A DNA stretch of 30,568 nucleotides. Origin: Scatosoma sp045614565. Lineage in GTDB: Bacteria; Bacillota; Clostridia; Christensenellales; Borkfalkiaceae. The stretch spans positions 1-30,568 of the forward strand of contig JAZLDG010000023.1 in NCBI GenBank assembly GCA_045614565.1, written 5' to 3'. Below the pieces are notes generated by a model that ran no database searches, was not told the origin of the DNA, and saw nothing but the letters and a program-made list of their open reading frames with translations. The position numbers and the translations under genes are program-made. Shown piece by piece: positions 7,097 through 14,482 of this stretch (the first letter of the stretch is position 1; each line of letters opens with the position of its first letter).

Positions 7097-10000
7097 ATGA
7101 TTTACAGAATTTTCGTTGAAAAGAAAGATAACGTACAGGCAAGAAAAGAACAAGCGGATATTAAGACGCTGCTTAACATCAACGCGGAAGATTTCCGTTT
7201 GATTTTGCGTTACGACGTAGAAGGGTTGGAAGAAGCGGAGCTTACCGCCGCGCTCGGTACGGTATTTTCCGAACCGCCCGTAGACGACGTGTATTTGGAA
7301 GACTTGGATATTCCCGAAGGCTATAAAGCTTTTGCCGTCAGCTATTTGACGGGACAATACGACCAACGCGCGGATAGCGCGGCACAATGCGTACAGCTTT
7401 TGACGAGAAAGGCTCGTCCTATGGTGAAATGTGCAAGGGTGTATTTGGTGAAAGGGGTTACGGACGAAGAAATCGTTGCGATTAAAAAGCATATTATCAA
7501 CCCCGTAGAAAGCGAAGAAGTGGGTTTTGAAAAACCGAAAACGCTCGTAAGAGAAACGGTGGAAGGCGCGCCCGTGGCTACCGTGGACGGGTTTATCGAT
7601 ATGACGGACGAAGAAATCGCTACGTATCATAAGTCTATCGGTTTTGCGATGAGCAAGCTTGATTTGGCGTTCGTCCGCGATTATTTCAAGGGCGAAAAGC
7701 GCAATCCCACGGAAACGGAATTGAAAGTAATTGATACCTACTGGTCGGACCATTGCCGTCACACCACCTTTGCGACGGAATTGAAGAACGTGAAAATCCA
7801 GTCGGAAAACACGACGATTGAAAAGGCGTATCATTTGTATGAAGATCTTTACAAGGAATTAAACGGAAACCGTCCCGACAAATATCCCTGTCTTATGGAC
7901 CTTGCCACGATTGCGGCGAAAAAGCTCAAAAAGGACGGCAAGCTGGACAATTTGGATATTTCCGACGAAATCAACGCTTGCTCTATTTGTATCGAAGCGG
8001 AAATCGACGGTAAAATGGAACAGTATTTGGTTATGTTCAAAAACGAAACGCATAATCACCCCACGGAAATCGAGCCGTTCGGCGGCGCGGCGACCTGTCT
8101 TGGCGGCGCAATTCGCGACCCGTTGAGCGGTAGAACGTACGTGTATCAGGCGATGCGCGTTACTGGTGCGTCCGATCCCCGTGAAAAGCTCGAAGATACG
8201 CTTGCGGGTAAATTGCCCCAACGCGCGATTACGCAACGCGCGGCGGCGGGCTTCTCGTCGTACGGTAACCAAATCGGTCTTGCGACGGGTATCGTAGACG
8301 AAGTATATCACGAAGGCTATAAAGCGAAGCGTTTGGAAACGGGCTTTGTCGTAGGCGGCGCGAGAAAGGAAATGGTATACCGCGAAGCGCCCAAGGCTGG
8401 GGACGTAATCGTTCTTCTCGGCGGTGAAACGGGTCGCGACGGGTGCGGCGGTGCAACGGGTTCGTCCAAGGCGCACGATTCCCATTCGGTGGAAACTTGC
8501 GGCGCGGAAGTGCAAAAGGGTAACGCGCTTACGGAAAGAAAACTCCAACGCTTGTTCTTGAATAAGGAAGCAACGAGAAAAATCAAAAAATGTAACGACT
8601 TCGGCGCAGGCGGCGTTTCGGTTGCGATCGGCGAGCTTGCGGACGGCTTGAATATCTATTTGGATAAAGTACCCAAAAAATACGAAGGCTTGAACGGTAC
8701 GGAGCTTGCGATTTCCGAATCGCAAGAACGTATGGCTGTCGTCGTGGCGGAAAAGGATGTAGACGCGTTTATTGCGCTTGCCGCGGAAGAAAACCTTGCG
8801 GCTACCCCCGTAGCGGTGGTTACGGACACGGGCAGAATGGTGATGTATCTCAAAGGCAAAGCCGTCGTGGATATTTCCCGTGAATTCTTGAACACCAACG
8901 GCGTAAAACAGGAAGCTAACGTAGAAATTTGTGATAAAAAGACCAACTGGTTTGACAAGAAAGTAAACGTACCGTTCGTGGAAACCACGCAAAAAGTGCT
9001 TTCCGATTTGAACGTTTGCGCAAAGAAAGGCTTGTCCGAAACGTTCGACTCGACGATCGGCGCAAGAACGGTATATATGCCTTGGGGCGGTAAAACCCAA
9101 CGCACGCCCGCAATCGCTATGGCTGCGAAAATTTGCGGCGGGGAAACGGACGTTTGTACGGTTTCCGCGTACGGCTATTCGCCCTATTTGATGGAAACGA
9201 GCCCGTTCGTCGGCGCGGTATATTCCATCGTCGGCTCGGTGTCCAAGGTCGTTGCGACGGGCGCAAAATATAGCGATATTCGCTTGACCTTGCAAGAATT
9301 TTTCCAAAGAATGACGGGCGAAGCAAAGGTATGGGGCGTACCCGCATCCGCACTCCTTGGTGCGGTTTACGCACAAATGGGGCTTGGTCTTGGCGCAATC
9401 GGCGGTAAAGACTCGATGAGCGGTACTTTTGAAAGTATCCACGTACCGCCTACGCTCATTTCGTTCGCGCTTGCACCCGCAAAGGCGAGCAAGCTCATTA
9501 CGAACGTGTTGCAGGGCGGCGAAAAATTGTATCATATCCCCGTACCCAAGGACGAAAATCAAGTCCCTGATTTTGAAGCCTTGAAAAAGGTATACGAAGT
9601 CGTTTATGAAAATATTGAAAACGGGAATATTACGTTTGCTACGGTTGTAGAAAACGGCGGCGTCGGTGCAGCGGTGATTAAATCCGCTTTGGGTAACGGC
9701 GTGGGGGTAAATTTCCAAATGAACGCGGACGAATTATACAGCGAAGCGTACGGCGATCTAGTCGTTTCGTTGAAGGACGAAAACGCGATTTGCGCGTGCA
9801 TTTTCAAAAAATGCGTAGGGCAGGTATGCGGTGACGCCTTTGTTTGCGGTAACGAATGCGTAGGCGTGGAAGCGGCTGCGGACGCGTATATCTCGCCTTT
9901 GGAAAGCGTATTTGCAACCACCGCTCCCGCAACGGGCAGAGCAGAATATTGCGATTATACCAAAGGACAAAAGTATACGAATATTTCGACCAAGGTTGCA

Positions 10001-10798
10001 AAACCCCGCGTGTTTATTCCCGTGTTCCCCGGTACGAACTGTGAACTCGATACTGCGAGAAAATTTGTTCTTGCAGGCGCGGAAGTGGAAACGGTCGTCG
10101 TAAGAAACCGTAGCGCGGCGGATATCGAAGAAAGCGTTGAGCGTATCGTCAAAGCGATTAAAAACGCGAACATCGTGGCGTTCCCCGGCGGCTTCTCCGG
10201 CGGTGACGAGCCTGACGGAAGCGGTAAATTTATTGCTACGACCTTCCGTAACCCGTATATTGCCGAACAGCTCGAAGAGCTTTTGAATAATCGCGACGGT
10301 TTGGCGCTCGGTATTTGTAACGGCTTCCAAGCTTTGATTAAGCTCGGGCTCGTGCCGTACGGTCACGTAAAGGAAATGAACGCACAGTCGCCGACGTTGA
10401 CCTTTAATAACATTTCCCGTCACGTATCTACGATCGTAGACGTACGCGTAGCGTCCAACCTTTCGCCTTGGCTTTCCGCTTGTAAGGTGGGCGAAGTGTA
10501 CAAAGTACCCGTTTCCCACGGCGAAGGTAAGATCGTTGCTCCGCTTGCGGCGTTGGAAGAAATGAAGAAAAACGGTCAAATCGCAACGCAATACGCCGAC
10601 CTTGACGGCAACGCAACGATGCTTTCGCCGTTCAATCCCAACGGCTCGACGTGGGCAATCGAAGGGATTACTTCTCCCGACGGCAGAGTGCTTGGTAAGA
10701 TGGGTCACAGCGAACGTATCGGCGATAACTTGTATAAGAACGTAGAAGGTAACTTCGATATGAAAATTTTTGAAAGCGGGGTACGCTATTTCAAATAA
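7097..10798 (+). CDS. purL: Phosphoribosylformylglycinamidine synthase, fused PurL (with PurQ-like domain)
   Basis: This is the large single-chain FGAM synthase (1233 residues), combining PurS-like, PurL and PurQ-like parts; it turns FGAR into FGAM using ATP and glutamine. The synthetase core shows TYWSDHCRHTTF, FKNETHNHPTEIEPFGGAAT and GGKDSMSG. The C-terminal class I glutaminase starts near residue 970 (VFIPVFPGTNCELD). Its triad appears intact: Cys1074 in GICNGFQ and His1204 and Glu1206 in GHSER. That contrasts with the missing nucleophile in PurF of the same operon. AGGA overlaps the purD stop region and fixes the ATG 7 nt downstream. The gene has no separate purS or purQ beside it, as expected for the fused form. 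Confidence 0.96.
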   Translation: MIYRIFVEKKDNVQARKEQADIKTLLNINAEDFRLILRYDVEGLEEAELTAALGTVFSEPPVDDVYLEDLDIPEGYKAFAVSYLTGQYDQRADSAAQCVQLLTRKARPMVKCARVYLVKGVTDEEIVAIKKHIINPVESEEVGFEKPKTLVRETVEGAPVATVDGFIDMTDEEIATYHKSIGFAMSKLDLAFVRDYFKGEKRNPTETELKVIDTYWSDHCRHTTFATELKNVKIQSENTTIEKAYHLYEDLYKELNGNRPDKYPCLMDLATIAAKKLKKDGKLDNLDISDEINACSICIEAEIDGKMEQYLVMFKNETHNHPTEIEPFGGAATCLGGAIRDPLSGRTYVYQAMRVTGASDPREKLEDTLAGKLPQRAITQRAAAGFSSYGNQIGLATGIVDEVYHEGYKAKRLETGFVVGGARKEMVYREAPKAGDVIVLLGGETGRDGCGGATGSSKAHDSHSVETCGAEVQKGNALTERKLQRLFLNKEATRKIKKCNDFGAGGVSVAIGELADGLNIYLDKVPKKYEGLNGTELAISESQERMAVVVAEKDVDAFIALAAEENLAATPVAVVTDTGRMVMYLKGKAVVDISREFLNTNGVKQEANVEICDKKTNWFDKKVNVPFVETTQKVLSDLNVCAKKGLSETFDSTIGARTVYMPWGGKTQRTPAIAMAAKICGGETDVCTVSAYGYSPYLMETSPFVGAVYSIVGSVSKVVATGAKYSDIRLTLQEFFQRMTGEAKVWGVPASALLGAVYAQMGLGLGAIGGKDSMSGTFESIHVPPTLISFALAPAKASKLITNVLQGGEKLYHIPVPKDENQVPDFEALKKVYEVVYENIENGNITFATVVENGGVGAAVIKSALGNGVGVNFQMNADELYSEAYGDLVVSLKDENAICACIFKKCVGQVCGDAFVCGNECVGVEAAADAYISPLESVFATTAPATGRAEYCDYTKGQKYTNISTKVAKPRVFIPVFPGTNCELDTARKFVLAGAEVETVVVRNRSAADIEESVERIVKAIKNANIVAFPGGFSGGDEPDGSGKFIATTFRNPYIAEQLEELLNNRDGLALGICNGFQALIKLGLVPYGHVKEMNAQSPTLTFNNISRHVSTIVDVRVASNLSPWLSACKVGEVYKVPVSHGEGKIVAPLAALEEMKKNGQIATQYADLDGNATMLSPFNPNGSTWAIEGITSPDGRVLGKMGHSERIGDNLYKNVEGNFDMKIFESGVRYFK

Positions 10799-10816
10799 TT
10801 TGACAGGGGGCTGACA

Positions 10817-11566
10817 ATGATAGATATTCATACGCACGTTTTACCGAATATCGACGACGGGGCGGAAGATATTTCCGTCTCCGCCGAGCTTTTGCGCCTT
10901 GCTGTAAATCAAGGCGTAAAGGAAATCGTTTTTACGCCGCATTATTATGGCAAAAACACCGTGGAAGAATTTATCGTACAACGAAACGTAGCGATGGACA
11001 AAATTCGCGATACTCTTCCAAATGGAATGAAAGCGCGTATGGGCGCGGAAGTGTTATTGACGGGCGTGAACGATCCGACGGACGAACAGCTTTGTTCGCT
11101 CGCAATCGAAGGTACGAAATGCGTGCTTGTAGAATTTCCGTACGCGGGTAAAATTTCGCAACGCTTGTTCGACCGCTTGGCGGATTTTGTTTCCGAAACG
11201 GGTTATTCGCCTATCGTGGCGCATATTGAACGGTATGAAGAGATTTTGCAAAATCCCGCGATTGCGTCGTGGCTTGCAAAACTCGGTTGTTTTATTCAGG
11301 TAAATACCAGCGCGTTTATAGATAAACGTTCAAGACGGTTTGTTTTTGCACTTTTGAAGCACGGTTTGGTGCATTGCGTGGGCACGGACGCACACGATAT
11401 AGGGCTTCGCGGGTATGATTATGCGGAAGCCGAAAATGCAATTTTGAAAAAAGGCTTCGTGGACGAGTGGACGGAAATTCAATGGTGTATGAAGCGAATT
11501 TTGGCTGGCGAAGCGGTGTTGAAAACGTACGGTCAAGTCCGAAAAATCGGGAAATTTTACTTTTAA
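10817..11566 (+). CDS. PHP-domain phosphoesterase, CpsB/CapC/YwqE type
   Basis: This 249-residue PHP-fold protein begins MIDIHTHVLPNIDDGA, the start typical of CpsB/YwqE manganese-dependent tyrosine phosphatases. Metal-ligand candidates are His5, His7, His42, Glu78, His136, and Asp191/His193 in GTDAHD. The family dephosphorylates tyrosine kinases that control capsule or exopolysaccharide synthesis, but no such kinase or polysaccharide gene is present here. A histidinol-phosphatase-like or other phosphoesterase role is therefore also possible. It follows purL by 18 nt with a strong AGGGGG site and so is probably the last gene of the pur operon transcript. Confidence 0.85.
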   Translation: MIDIHTHVLPNIDDGAEDISVSAELLRLAVNQGVKEIVFTPHYYGKNTVEEFIVQRNVAMDKIRDTLPNGMKARMGAEVLLTGVNDPTDEQLCSLAIEGTKCVLVEFPYAGKISQRLFDRLADFVSETGYSPIVAHIERYEEILQNPAIASWLAKLGCFIQVNTSAFIDKRSRRFVFALLKHGLVHCVGTDAHDIGLRGYDYAEAENAILKKGFVDEWTEIQWCMKRILAGEAVLKTYGQVRKIGKFYF

Positions 11567-11576
11567 GGTAAAATTT
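11552..11576 (+). terminator. AT-rich hairpin at the end of the pur operon
   Basis: AAATTTTAC (11552-11560) pairs with GTAAAATTT (11568-11576) across the stop codon of the PHP gene. It lacks a GC-rich stem and a clean T-run, so a terminator role is tentative. No better terminator is seen before the next promoter. Confidence 0.3.
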
Positions 11577-11591
11577 GCACCTGAAAAGCAG

Positions 11592-11620
11592 TTGTATTTT
11601 TTACGTAAAAATGCTACAAT
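11592..11620 (+). promoter_or_regulatory. Extended -10 promoter of the DUF1858 gene
   Basis: TTGTAT (11592-11597), a 17-nt spacer and TACAAT (11615-11620), preceded by TGC for an extended -10. It gives a leader of about 24 nt with AAGGAG before ATG 11651. Confidence 0.75.
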
Positions 11621-11650
11621 ATAAAAAATGAAATAAAGGAGAAGAAGTTT

Positions 11651-11851
11651 ATGGCTAAAATTACTGCGGATACCTTAATTGCAGATTGCTTGCAAATCAA
11701 CCCGAATGCGCCTGAAATTTTGATGGCGGCGGGAATGCATTGTTTCGGTTGCGCTATGGCGCACGGAGAAACGGTTGCCGAAGCGGTTGCCGTTCACGGT
11801 GAAGACCTTGACGCGTTGCTTGCAAAGCTTAACGAAGGGTTAGAAGACTAA
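11651..11851 (+). CDS. DUF1858 small redox-disulfide domain protein
   Basis: The 66-residue protein is a complete DUF1858 domain (hybrid-cluster-protein-associated, ScdA-N-like). It shows ITADTLIADCLQINPNA, then GMHCFGCAMAHGETVAEA with the conserved Cys31-x2-Cys34, then a helical end. Relatives occur alone or fused to redox, Fe-S or cupin proteins, and a role in Fe-S or nitrosative-stress handling is suspected but not established. It is a single-gene transcript with its own strong promoter and a strong terminator 6 nt past the stop. No hybrid-cluster protein gene is nearby. Confidence 0.88.
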   Translation: MAKITADTLIADCLQINPNAPEILMAAGMHCFGCAMAHGETVAEAVAVHGEDLDALLAKLNEGLED

Positions 11852-11856
11852 AAAAG

Positions 11857-11881
11857 AAAAAGACGGGTGACCGTCTTTTTT
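11857..11881 (+). terminator. Terminator of the DUF1858 gene
   Basis: AAAAAGACGG (11857-11866) and CCGTCTTTTT (11871-11880) form a 10-bp stem with a GTGA loop followed by T, just past the stop codon. Confidence 0.88.
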
Positions 11882-11920
11882 ATTTTGCGTTGAAATTTTT
11901 TCATTTTTGTCTAAAAACAG

Positions 11921-11949
11921 TTGATATTCCCAAAAAAATGTGATATACT
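11921..11949 (+). promoter_or_regulatory. Promoter of tRNA-Glu(CTC)
   Basis: TTGATA (11921-11926), 17 nt, and TATACT (11944-11949) with a TGA extended -10. The transcript would start near 11956, about 90 nt before the tRNA. That 5' leader can form AAACG/CGTTT and TTGGT/ACCAA hairpins (about 11959-11992). Confidence 0.75.
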
Positions 11950-12045
11950 ACATAAGCGAAACGTGATAAACGTTTTTTGGTAAATCCACCAAGCGATTAA
12001 AAAGTCCTGTTACATAGTAGCAGATACCCGATAAAAAATTGAAAC

Positions 12046-12120
12046 GGCCTTATGGTCAAGCGGTTAAGACGACGCCCTCTCACGGCGTAAACTCGGGTTC
12101 GAGTCCCGATAAGGTCACCA
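12046..12120 (+). tRNA. tRNA-Glu (anticodon CTC)
   Basis: A full cloverleaf is visible: acceptor GGCCTTA pairs with TAAGGTC, the anticodon stem ACGCC/GGCGT encloses loop CTCTCAC with anticodon CTC, and the T arm contains GGGTTCGAGTCCC. CCA is encoded (12118-12120). It reads GAG codons. Its D arm (ATGGTCAAGCGGTTAAGAC) is identical to that of tRNA-Glu(TTC) at 14482-14556, so the two are paralogues. Confidence 0.96.
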
Positions 12121-12125
12121 CGAAT

Positions 12126-12149
12126 GCCACCCGATAGGGTGGCTTTTTT
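12126..12149 (+). terminator. Terminator of tRNA-Glu(CTC)
   Basis: GCCACCC (12126-12132) and GGGTGGC (12137-12143) with loop GATA are followed by six T. It begins 6 nt after the tRNA CCA. Confidence 0.92.
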
Positions 12150-12160
12150 CGTGGTGCCTT

Positions 12161-12258
12161 ATCGGGAAAGACGAAGGACCCGACGGGTTCGCGCGAGCAA
12201 CGCTTGCGTTGCGATGCTCTGCCGAGGCTCCGCAAAGCGGAAACGGCAGATACCCGAA
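12161..12258 (+). other. Compact multi-hairpin element, copy 1
   Basis: About 100 nt between the two terminators is densely self-complementary: ACCCG/CGGGT (12178-12188), TCGCGCGA (12189-12196), GCAACGC/GCGTTGC (12197-12212), and a nested stem TCTGCCG/CGGCAGA (12218-12250) enclosing CCGC/GCGG. TCGGG (12162-12166) with CCCGA (12253-12257) can close the whole. A related segment lies behind tRNA-Glu(TTC) at 14388-14426. No coding frame is evident. It may be an interspersed repeat or a structured RNA; its function is unknown. Confidence 0.55.
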
Positions 12259-12264
12259 ACGAAT

Positions 12265-12289
12265 GCCACCCGATAGGGTGGCGTTTTTT
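12265..12289 (+). terminator. Second copy of the tRNA-Glu terminator
   Basis: The same GCCACCC/GGGTGGC stem with GATA loop (12265-12282) is followed by G and six T. With the first terminator already present it would back up termination, or be a duplication remnant. Confidence 0.85.
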
Positions 12290-12392
12290 CGTGGTGACCT
12301 TATCGGGAATAATATAAAGTAGCGTTTACAAAAGAAGCAAAATTCCCCCTTTAAGCATATAATAGTAGAAACGACCTAAAAGGAGATCGAAT

Positions 12393-12818
12393 ATGTTTTT
12401 TGATGGGGAAAATAATAAAGATTTAGGCGCAAAACCGACCGTAATCAATATACATAACGAAGCTTTACATAATAAAAACTTTCGTACGGCAATTTGGACG
12501 GGGGAATATTTACAAGTAACTGTAATGTCTATTCCCGCGGGCGGGGAAATCGGGGTGGAAAGGCACGATAATTTGGATCAATTTATCCGCATTGAAAGCG
12601 GTTGTGCCGCCGTGTACATGGGAAACACCAGACAAAATATGAAGTTCGTTGGGAAAATTGATTCCGATTACGCCATCGTTATACCCGCAGGCACGTGGCA
12701 CAACGTAATCAACGCTTGCTCGTGTCCGTTGAAAGTATATTCCATTTATGCTCCGCCCCAACACCCGTTTGGAACTGTACATAAAACCAAATTAGACGCG
12801 GATTTAGCCGAAGATTAA
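12393..12818 (+). CDS. Cupin-domain protein
   Basis: The 141-residue protein is a single small cupin barrel. Motif 1 is PAGGEIGVERHDNLDQFIRIESG (residues 48-70), where Glu56, His58 and Gln63 replace the usual His, His and Glu; motif 2 is IPAGTWHNVIN (97-107) with His103. The likely metal set is therefore Glu/His/Gln/His rather than the classic His/His/Glu/His. Such stand-alone cupins act as isomerases, dioxygenases or sugar or metabolite binders, and I cannot choose. AAAGGAG upstream fixes the start. A TATAAT (12358-12363) lies upstream without a good -35. The gene is convergent with the SDR gene across a shared hairpin. Confidence 0.85.
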   Translation: MFFDGENNKDLGAKPTVINIHNEALHNKNFRTAIWTGEYLQVTVMSIPAGGEIGVERHDNLDQFIRIESGCAAVYMGNTRQNMKFVGKIDSDYAIVIPAGTWHNVINACSCPLKVYSIYAPPQHPFGTVHKTKLDADLAED

Positions 12819-12825
12819 ACGAAAA

Positions 12826-12856
12826 CCCCGCCGACCTTACAAAAGGGGCGGCGGGG
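12826..12856. terminator. Bidirectional terminator between cupin and SDR genes
   Basis: CCCCGCCG (12826-12833) pairs with CGGCGGGG (12849-12856), with an inner CCTT/AAGG. The plus side is followed by ACTTTTA; the minus side by TTTTCG. It serves both convergent genes. Confidence 0.85.
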
Positions 12857-12872
12857 ACTTTTATGTGAGTTT

Positions 12873-13637
12873 TTAGAGCGTTGCGCCAAAATCGGAAACG
12901 ATTACTTGTCCCGTGATCGCGCGCGATTCATCGCTGGCAAGGAAAAGCAAAATGTTCGCCACGTCAATGGGCATACAAGGCGTAACCGAAAGGTTCATAT
13001 GCTTGTTCATTTGTCCCATCATATTCGGGTTCAACGTCTTGGGATCGGTTGTCATCGTCATCGGCGTGATGATCGTGCTGGGGTTGACGGAGTTACAACG
13101 GATTCCCGTACCCGTGAAACGAAGCGCAGTATGCTTGGTTAAACCGATTACTGCTGCTTTACTCGTTACGTAAGAAGCGCCGCCCGTACCGAATGCGCCT
13201 GCAACGGAGTCAAGGTTAATAATCGAGCCGACGTTGTTTTTCATCATTTCTTTTACAACCGTTCTCGTGCAGTATAAACAACCCTTCGTGTTGATACCGA
13301 GCACCCATTCCAAATCTTCGTCTGTACAGCAATCGATAGGCTTTAAGCCTTCTTCCAAAACCCCCGCGTTGTTTACCAAAACGTCTATTTTGCCGTACGT
13401 TTCCACGACCTTGGCTACCATTTCTTCTACCGCTTCCACTTTGGAAACGTCGCAGGGGATCGGCAACACTTCGCCGCCCGCTTCGCGGATTTTATTCGCT
13501 ACTTCTTCTAATTGCGGAACGCGTCTTGCGGTGATTACCACCTTTGCGCCTTCCTTTGCAAACAATTCAGCGGTTGCCGCGCCTACACCCGAGTTTCCGC
13601 CCGTGATAATTGCTACTTTTCCTTCCAAACGTCCCAT
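12873..13637 (-). CDS. Short-chain dehydrogenase/reductase (classical SDR)
   Basis: A 254-residue NAD(P)-dependent oxidoreductase with the Rossmann motif TGGNSGVG (residues 12-19), NNAG (89-92) and the catalytic Ser144, Tyr156 and Lys160 (SYVTSKAA). ARR following the second strand leaves room for NADP, but cofactor choice is uncertain. The substrate is unknown; relatives include FabG-like, sugar-alcohol and hydroxysteroid dehydrogenases. AAGGAG precedes ATG 13637. A strong extended promoter (13694-13721) and a small leader hairpin (13670-13683, CGAGC/GCTCG) lie upstream. It is transcribed alone. Confidence 0.92.
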   Translation of the reverse strand: MGRLEGKVAIITGGNSGVGAATAELFAKEGAKVVITARRVPQLEEVANKIREAGGEVLPIPCDVSKVEAVEEMVAKVVETYGKIDVLVNNAGVLEEGLKPIDCCTDEDLEWVLGINTKGCLYCTRTVVKEMMKNNVGSIINLDSVAGAFGTGGASYVTSKAAVIGLTKHTALRFTGTGIRCNSVNPSTIITPMTMTTDPKTLNPNMMGQMNKHMNLSVTPCMPIDVANILLFLASDESRAITGQVIVSDFGATL

Positions 13638-13693
13638 AATACGTTTCTCCTTATATCATTATTTTTTCACGAGCAAACGCTCGCAACGATTAT

Positions 13694-13721
13694 ATTATAT
13701 CATATTGTTAGAATTTGTCAA
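13694..13721 (-). promoter_or_regulatory. Promoter of the SDR gene
   Basis: On the minus strand a perfect TTGACA (13721-13716), a 16-nt spacer and TATAAT (13699-13694) with TGA ahead of it. Confidence 0.85.
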
Positions 13722-13740
13722 GAATATTTTGGGACTTTTA

Positions 13741-13774
13741 TTCCCCATACTGTAAAAAACGAGATATAGGGGAA
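13741..13774 (+). promoter_or_regulatory. Inverted repeat covering the ribosome binding site of the DUF1071 gene
   Basis: TTCCCC (13741-13746) can pair with GGGGAA (13769-13774), extended by ATA with TAT. The 3' arm is the Shine-Dalgarno site 5 nt before ATG 13780. Folding would hide the site, so translation may be conditional. Confidence 0.5.
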
Positions 13775-13779
13775 TAGCA

Positions 13780-14355
13780 ATGATAAAGTTTGAAGACGTG
13801 TATGCAATTAACGTGAACGATCGGACGGAGAAAAAGGGGAATTTGACCTATCTTTCTTGGTCGTTTGCGTGGGCGGAATTTAAGAAAATTTACCCCGACG
13901 CAAGCTATAAAGTCAACGAATTTGACGGGAATTTCTGTTCTGGAAACGAAAAACTCGGGTATATGGTACAGACCCAGGTCACGGCAGGTAATCAAACGTA
14001 TGAAATGTGGCTTCCCGTAATGGATATGCGCAATAACGCCGTACTGCAACCGAAAATGACGGACGTGAATAAAGCGATTATGCGTTGCTTGACGAAAAAT
14101 TTGGCTATGTTCGGGCTGGGCTTGTATATTTACGCGGGAGAAGATTTGCCCGAAATGCCTAAAAATTTTGAGCCGATCACCGAACGGGAGCTTAAAGAAA
14201 AGTGGAACGTTCAAGACGTGGATAAAACGGTCAAATGGTATGAAAAACAGCTTGGCGTGCCGTTTGCGGAATGGGGCGCGGACGAGTGCGAAGCGGTACG
14301 TGCGGTATTAAAGGATCAAAAACGGAAACGTACCGCTAAAAAGACGGAAAGTTGA
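13780..14355 (+). CDS. DUF1071 protein (phage Sak/Rad52-like single-strand annealing type)
   Basis: The 191-residue protein matches the DUF1071 pattern: LTYLSWSFAWAEFKKIYPDASYKV near the N-terminus, a central GYMVQTQVTAG / MWLPVMDMRNNAV sheet region, and NKAIMRCLTKNLAMFGLGLYIYAGEDLP. In phages, members of this group bind single-stranded DNA and anneal complementary strands, usually beside an SSB or exonuclease gene. Here the gene is alone on the chromosome with no phage genes around it. The C-terminus is basic (KDQKRKRTAKKTES). AGGGGA 7 nt upstream marks the start and lies in an inverted repeat. It may be a domesticated or remnant recombination protein. Confidence 0.82.
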   Translation: MIKFEDVYAINVNDRTEKKGNLTYLSWSFAWAEFKKIYPDASYKVNEFDGNFCSGNEKLGYMVQTQVTAGNQTYEMWLPVMDMRNNAVLQPKMTDVNKAIMRCLTKNLAMFGLGLYIYAGEDLPEMPKNFEPITERELKEKWNVQDVDKTVKWYEKQLGVPFAEWGADECEAVRAVLKDQKRKRTAKKTES

Positions 14356-14387
14356 TTTTACGGTTTTGTCATAGCATTTGGAAGGCG

Positions 14388-14426
14388 TCGCCACTTGTCG
14401 GCGATTCGCGCGAACCCGATGGGTTC
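14388..14426 (-). other. Compact hairpin element, copy 2, behind tRNA-Glu(TTC)
   Basis: Read on the minus strand it contains AACCC/GGGTT (14425-14413), TTCGCGCGAA (14414-14405) and TCGCC/GGCGA (14404-14388). This is the same order as copy 1 at 12178-12212: ACCC..GGGT, then TCGCGCGA, then a short GC stem ending in GA. It lies just after the terminator of tRNA-Glu(TTC), as copy 1 lies after that of tRNA-Glu(CTC). Confidence 0.55.
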
Positions 14427-14444
14427 AAGTCTATCCGTAGGAAC

Positions 14445-14482
14445 AAAAAAAGAGAACAGGCAACAGCCTGTTCTCTTTTTTT
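14445..14482 (-). terminator. Terminator of the fMet-Met-Glu tRNA operon
   Basis: A 17-bp perfect stem, AAAAAAAGAGAACAGGC (14445-14461) with its complement at 14466-14482 and loop AACA, carries A- and T-tracts on both sides. It touches the CCA end of tRNA-Glu on the minus strand and may also end the DUF1071 transcript from the other side. Confidence 0.92.

Larger units (their letters stand above)
12104..12308. repeat. Inverted copies of the tRNA-Glu 3' end downstream of the tRNA
   Basis: The 21 nt at 12104-12124 (tRNA T-stem 3' side, acceptor, CCA and CGAA) reappear as a perfect reverse complement at 12288-12308, and with one base missing at 12148-12167. Each copy sits just behind a GCCACCC/GGGTGGC terminator stem. 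The units 12120-12168 and 12259-12309 are direct repeats of each other with two single-base indels. CAGATACCCGA also occurs twice, at 12021-12031 and 12247-12257. Confidence 0.85.

Noticed and set aside
7859..9718. Open frame of 619 codons on the minus strand opposite purL; similar long antisense frames opposite purF/purM, the surface protein and ileS
   Set aside because: They lie fully inside well-supported genes, have Arg/His/Phe-rich compositions typical of reversed GC-biased codons, match no family and lack ribosome sites.
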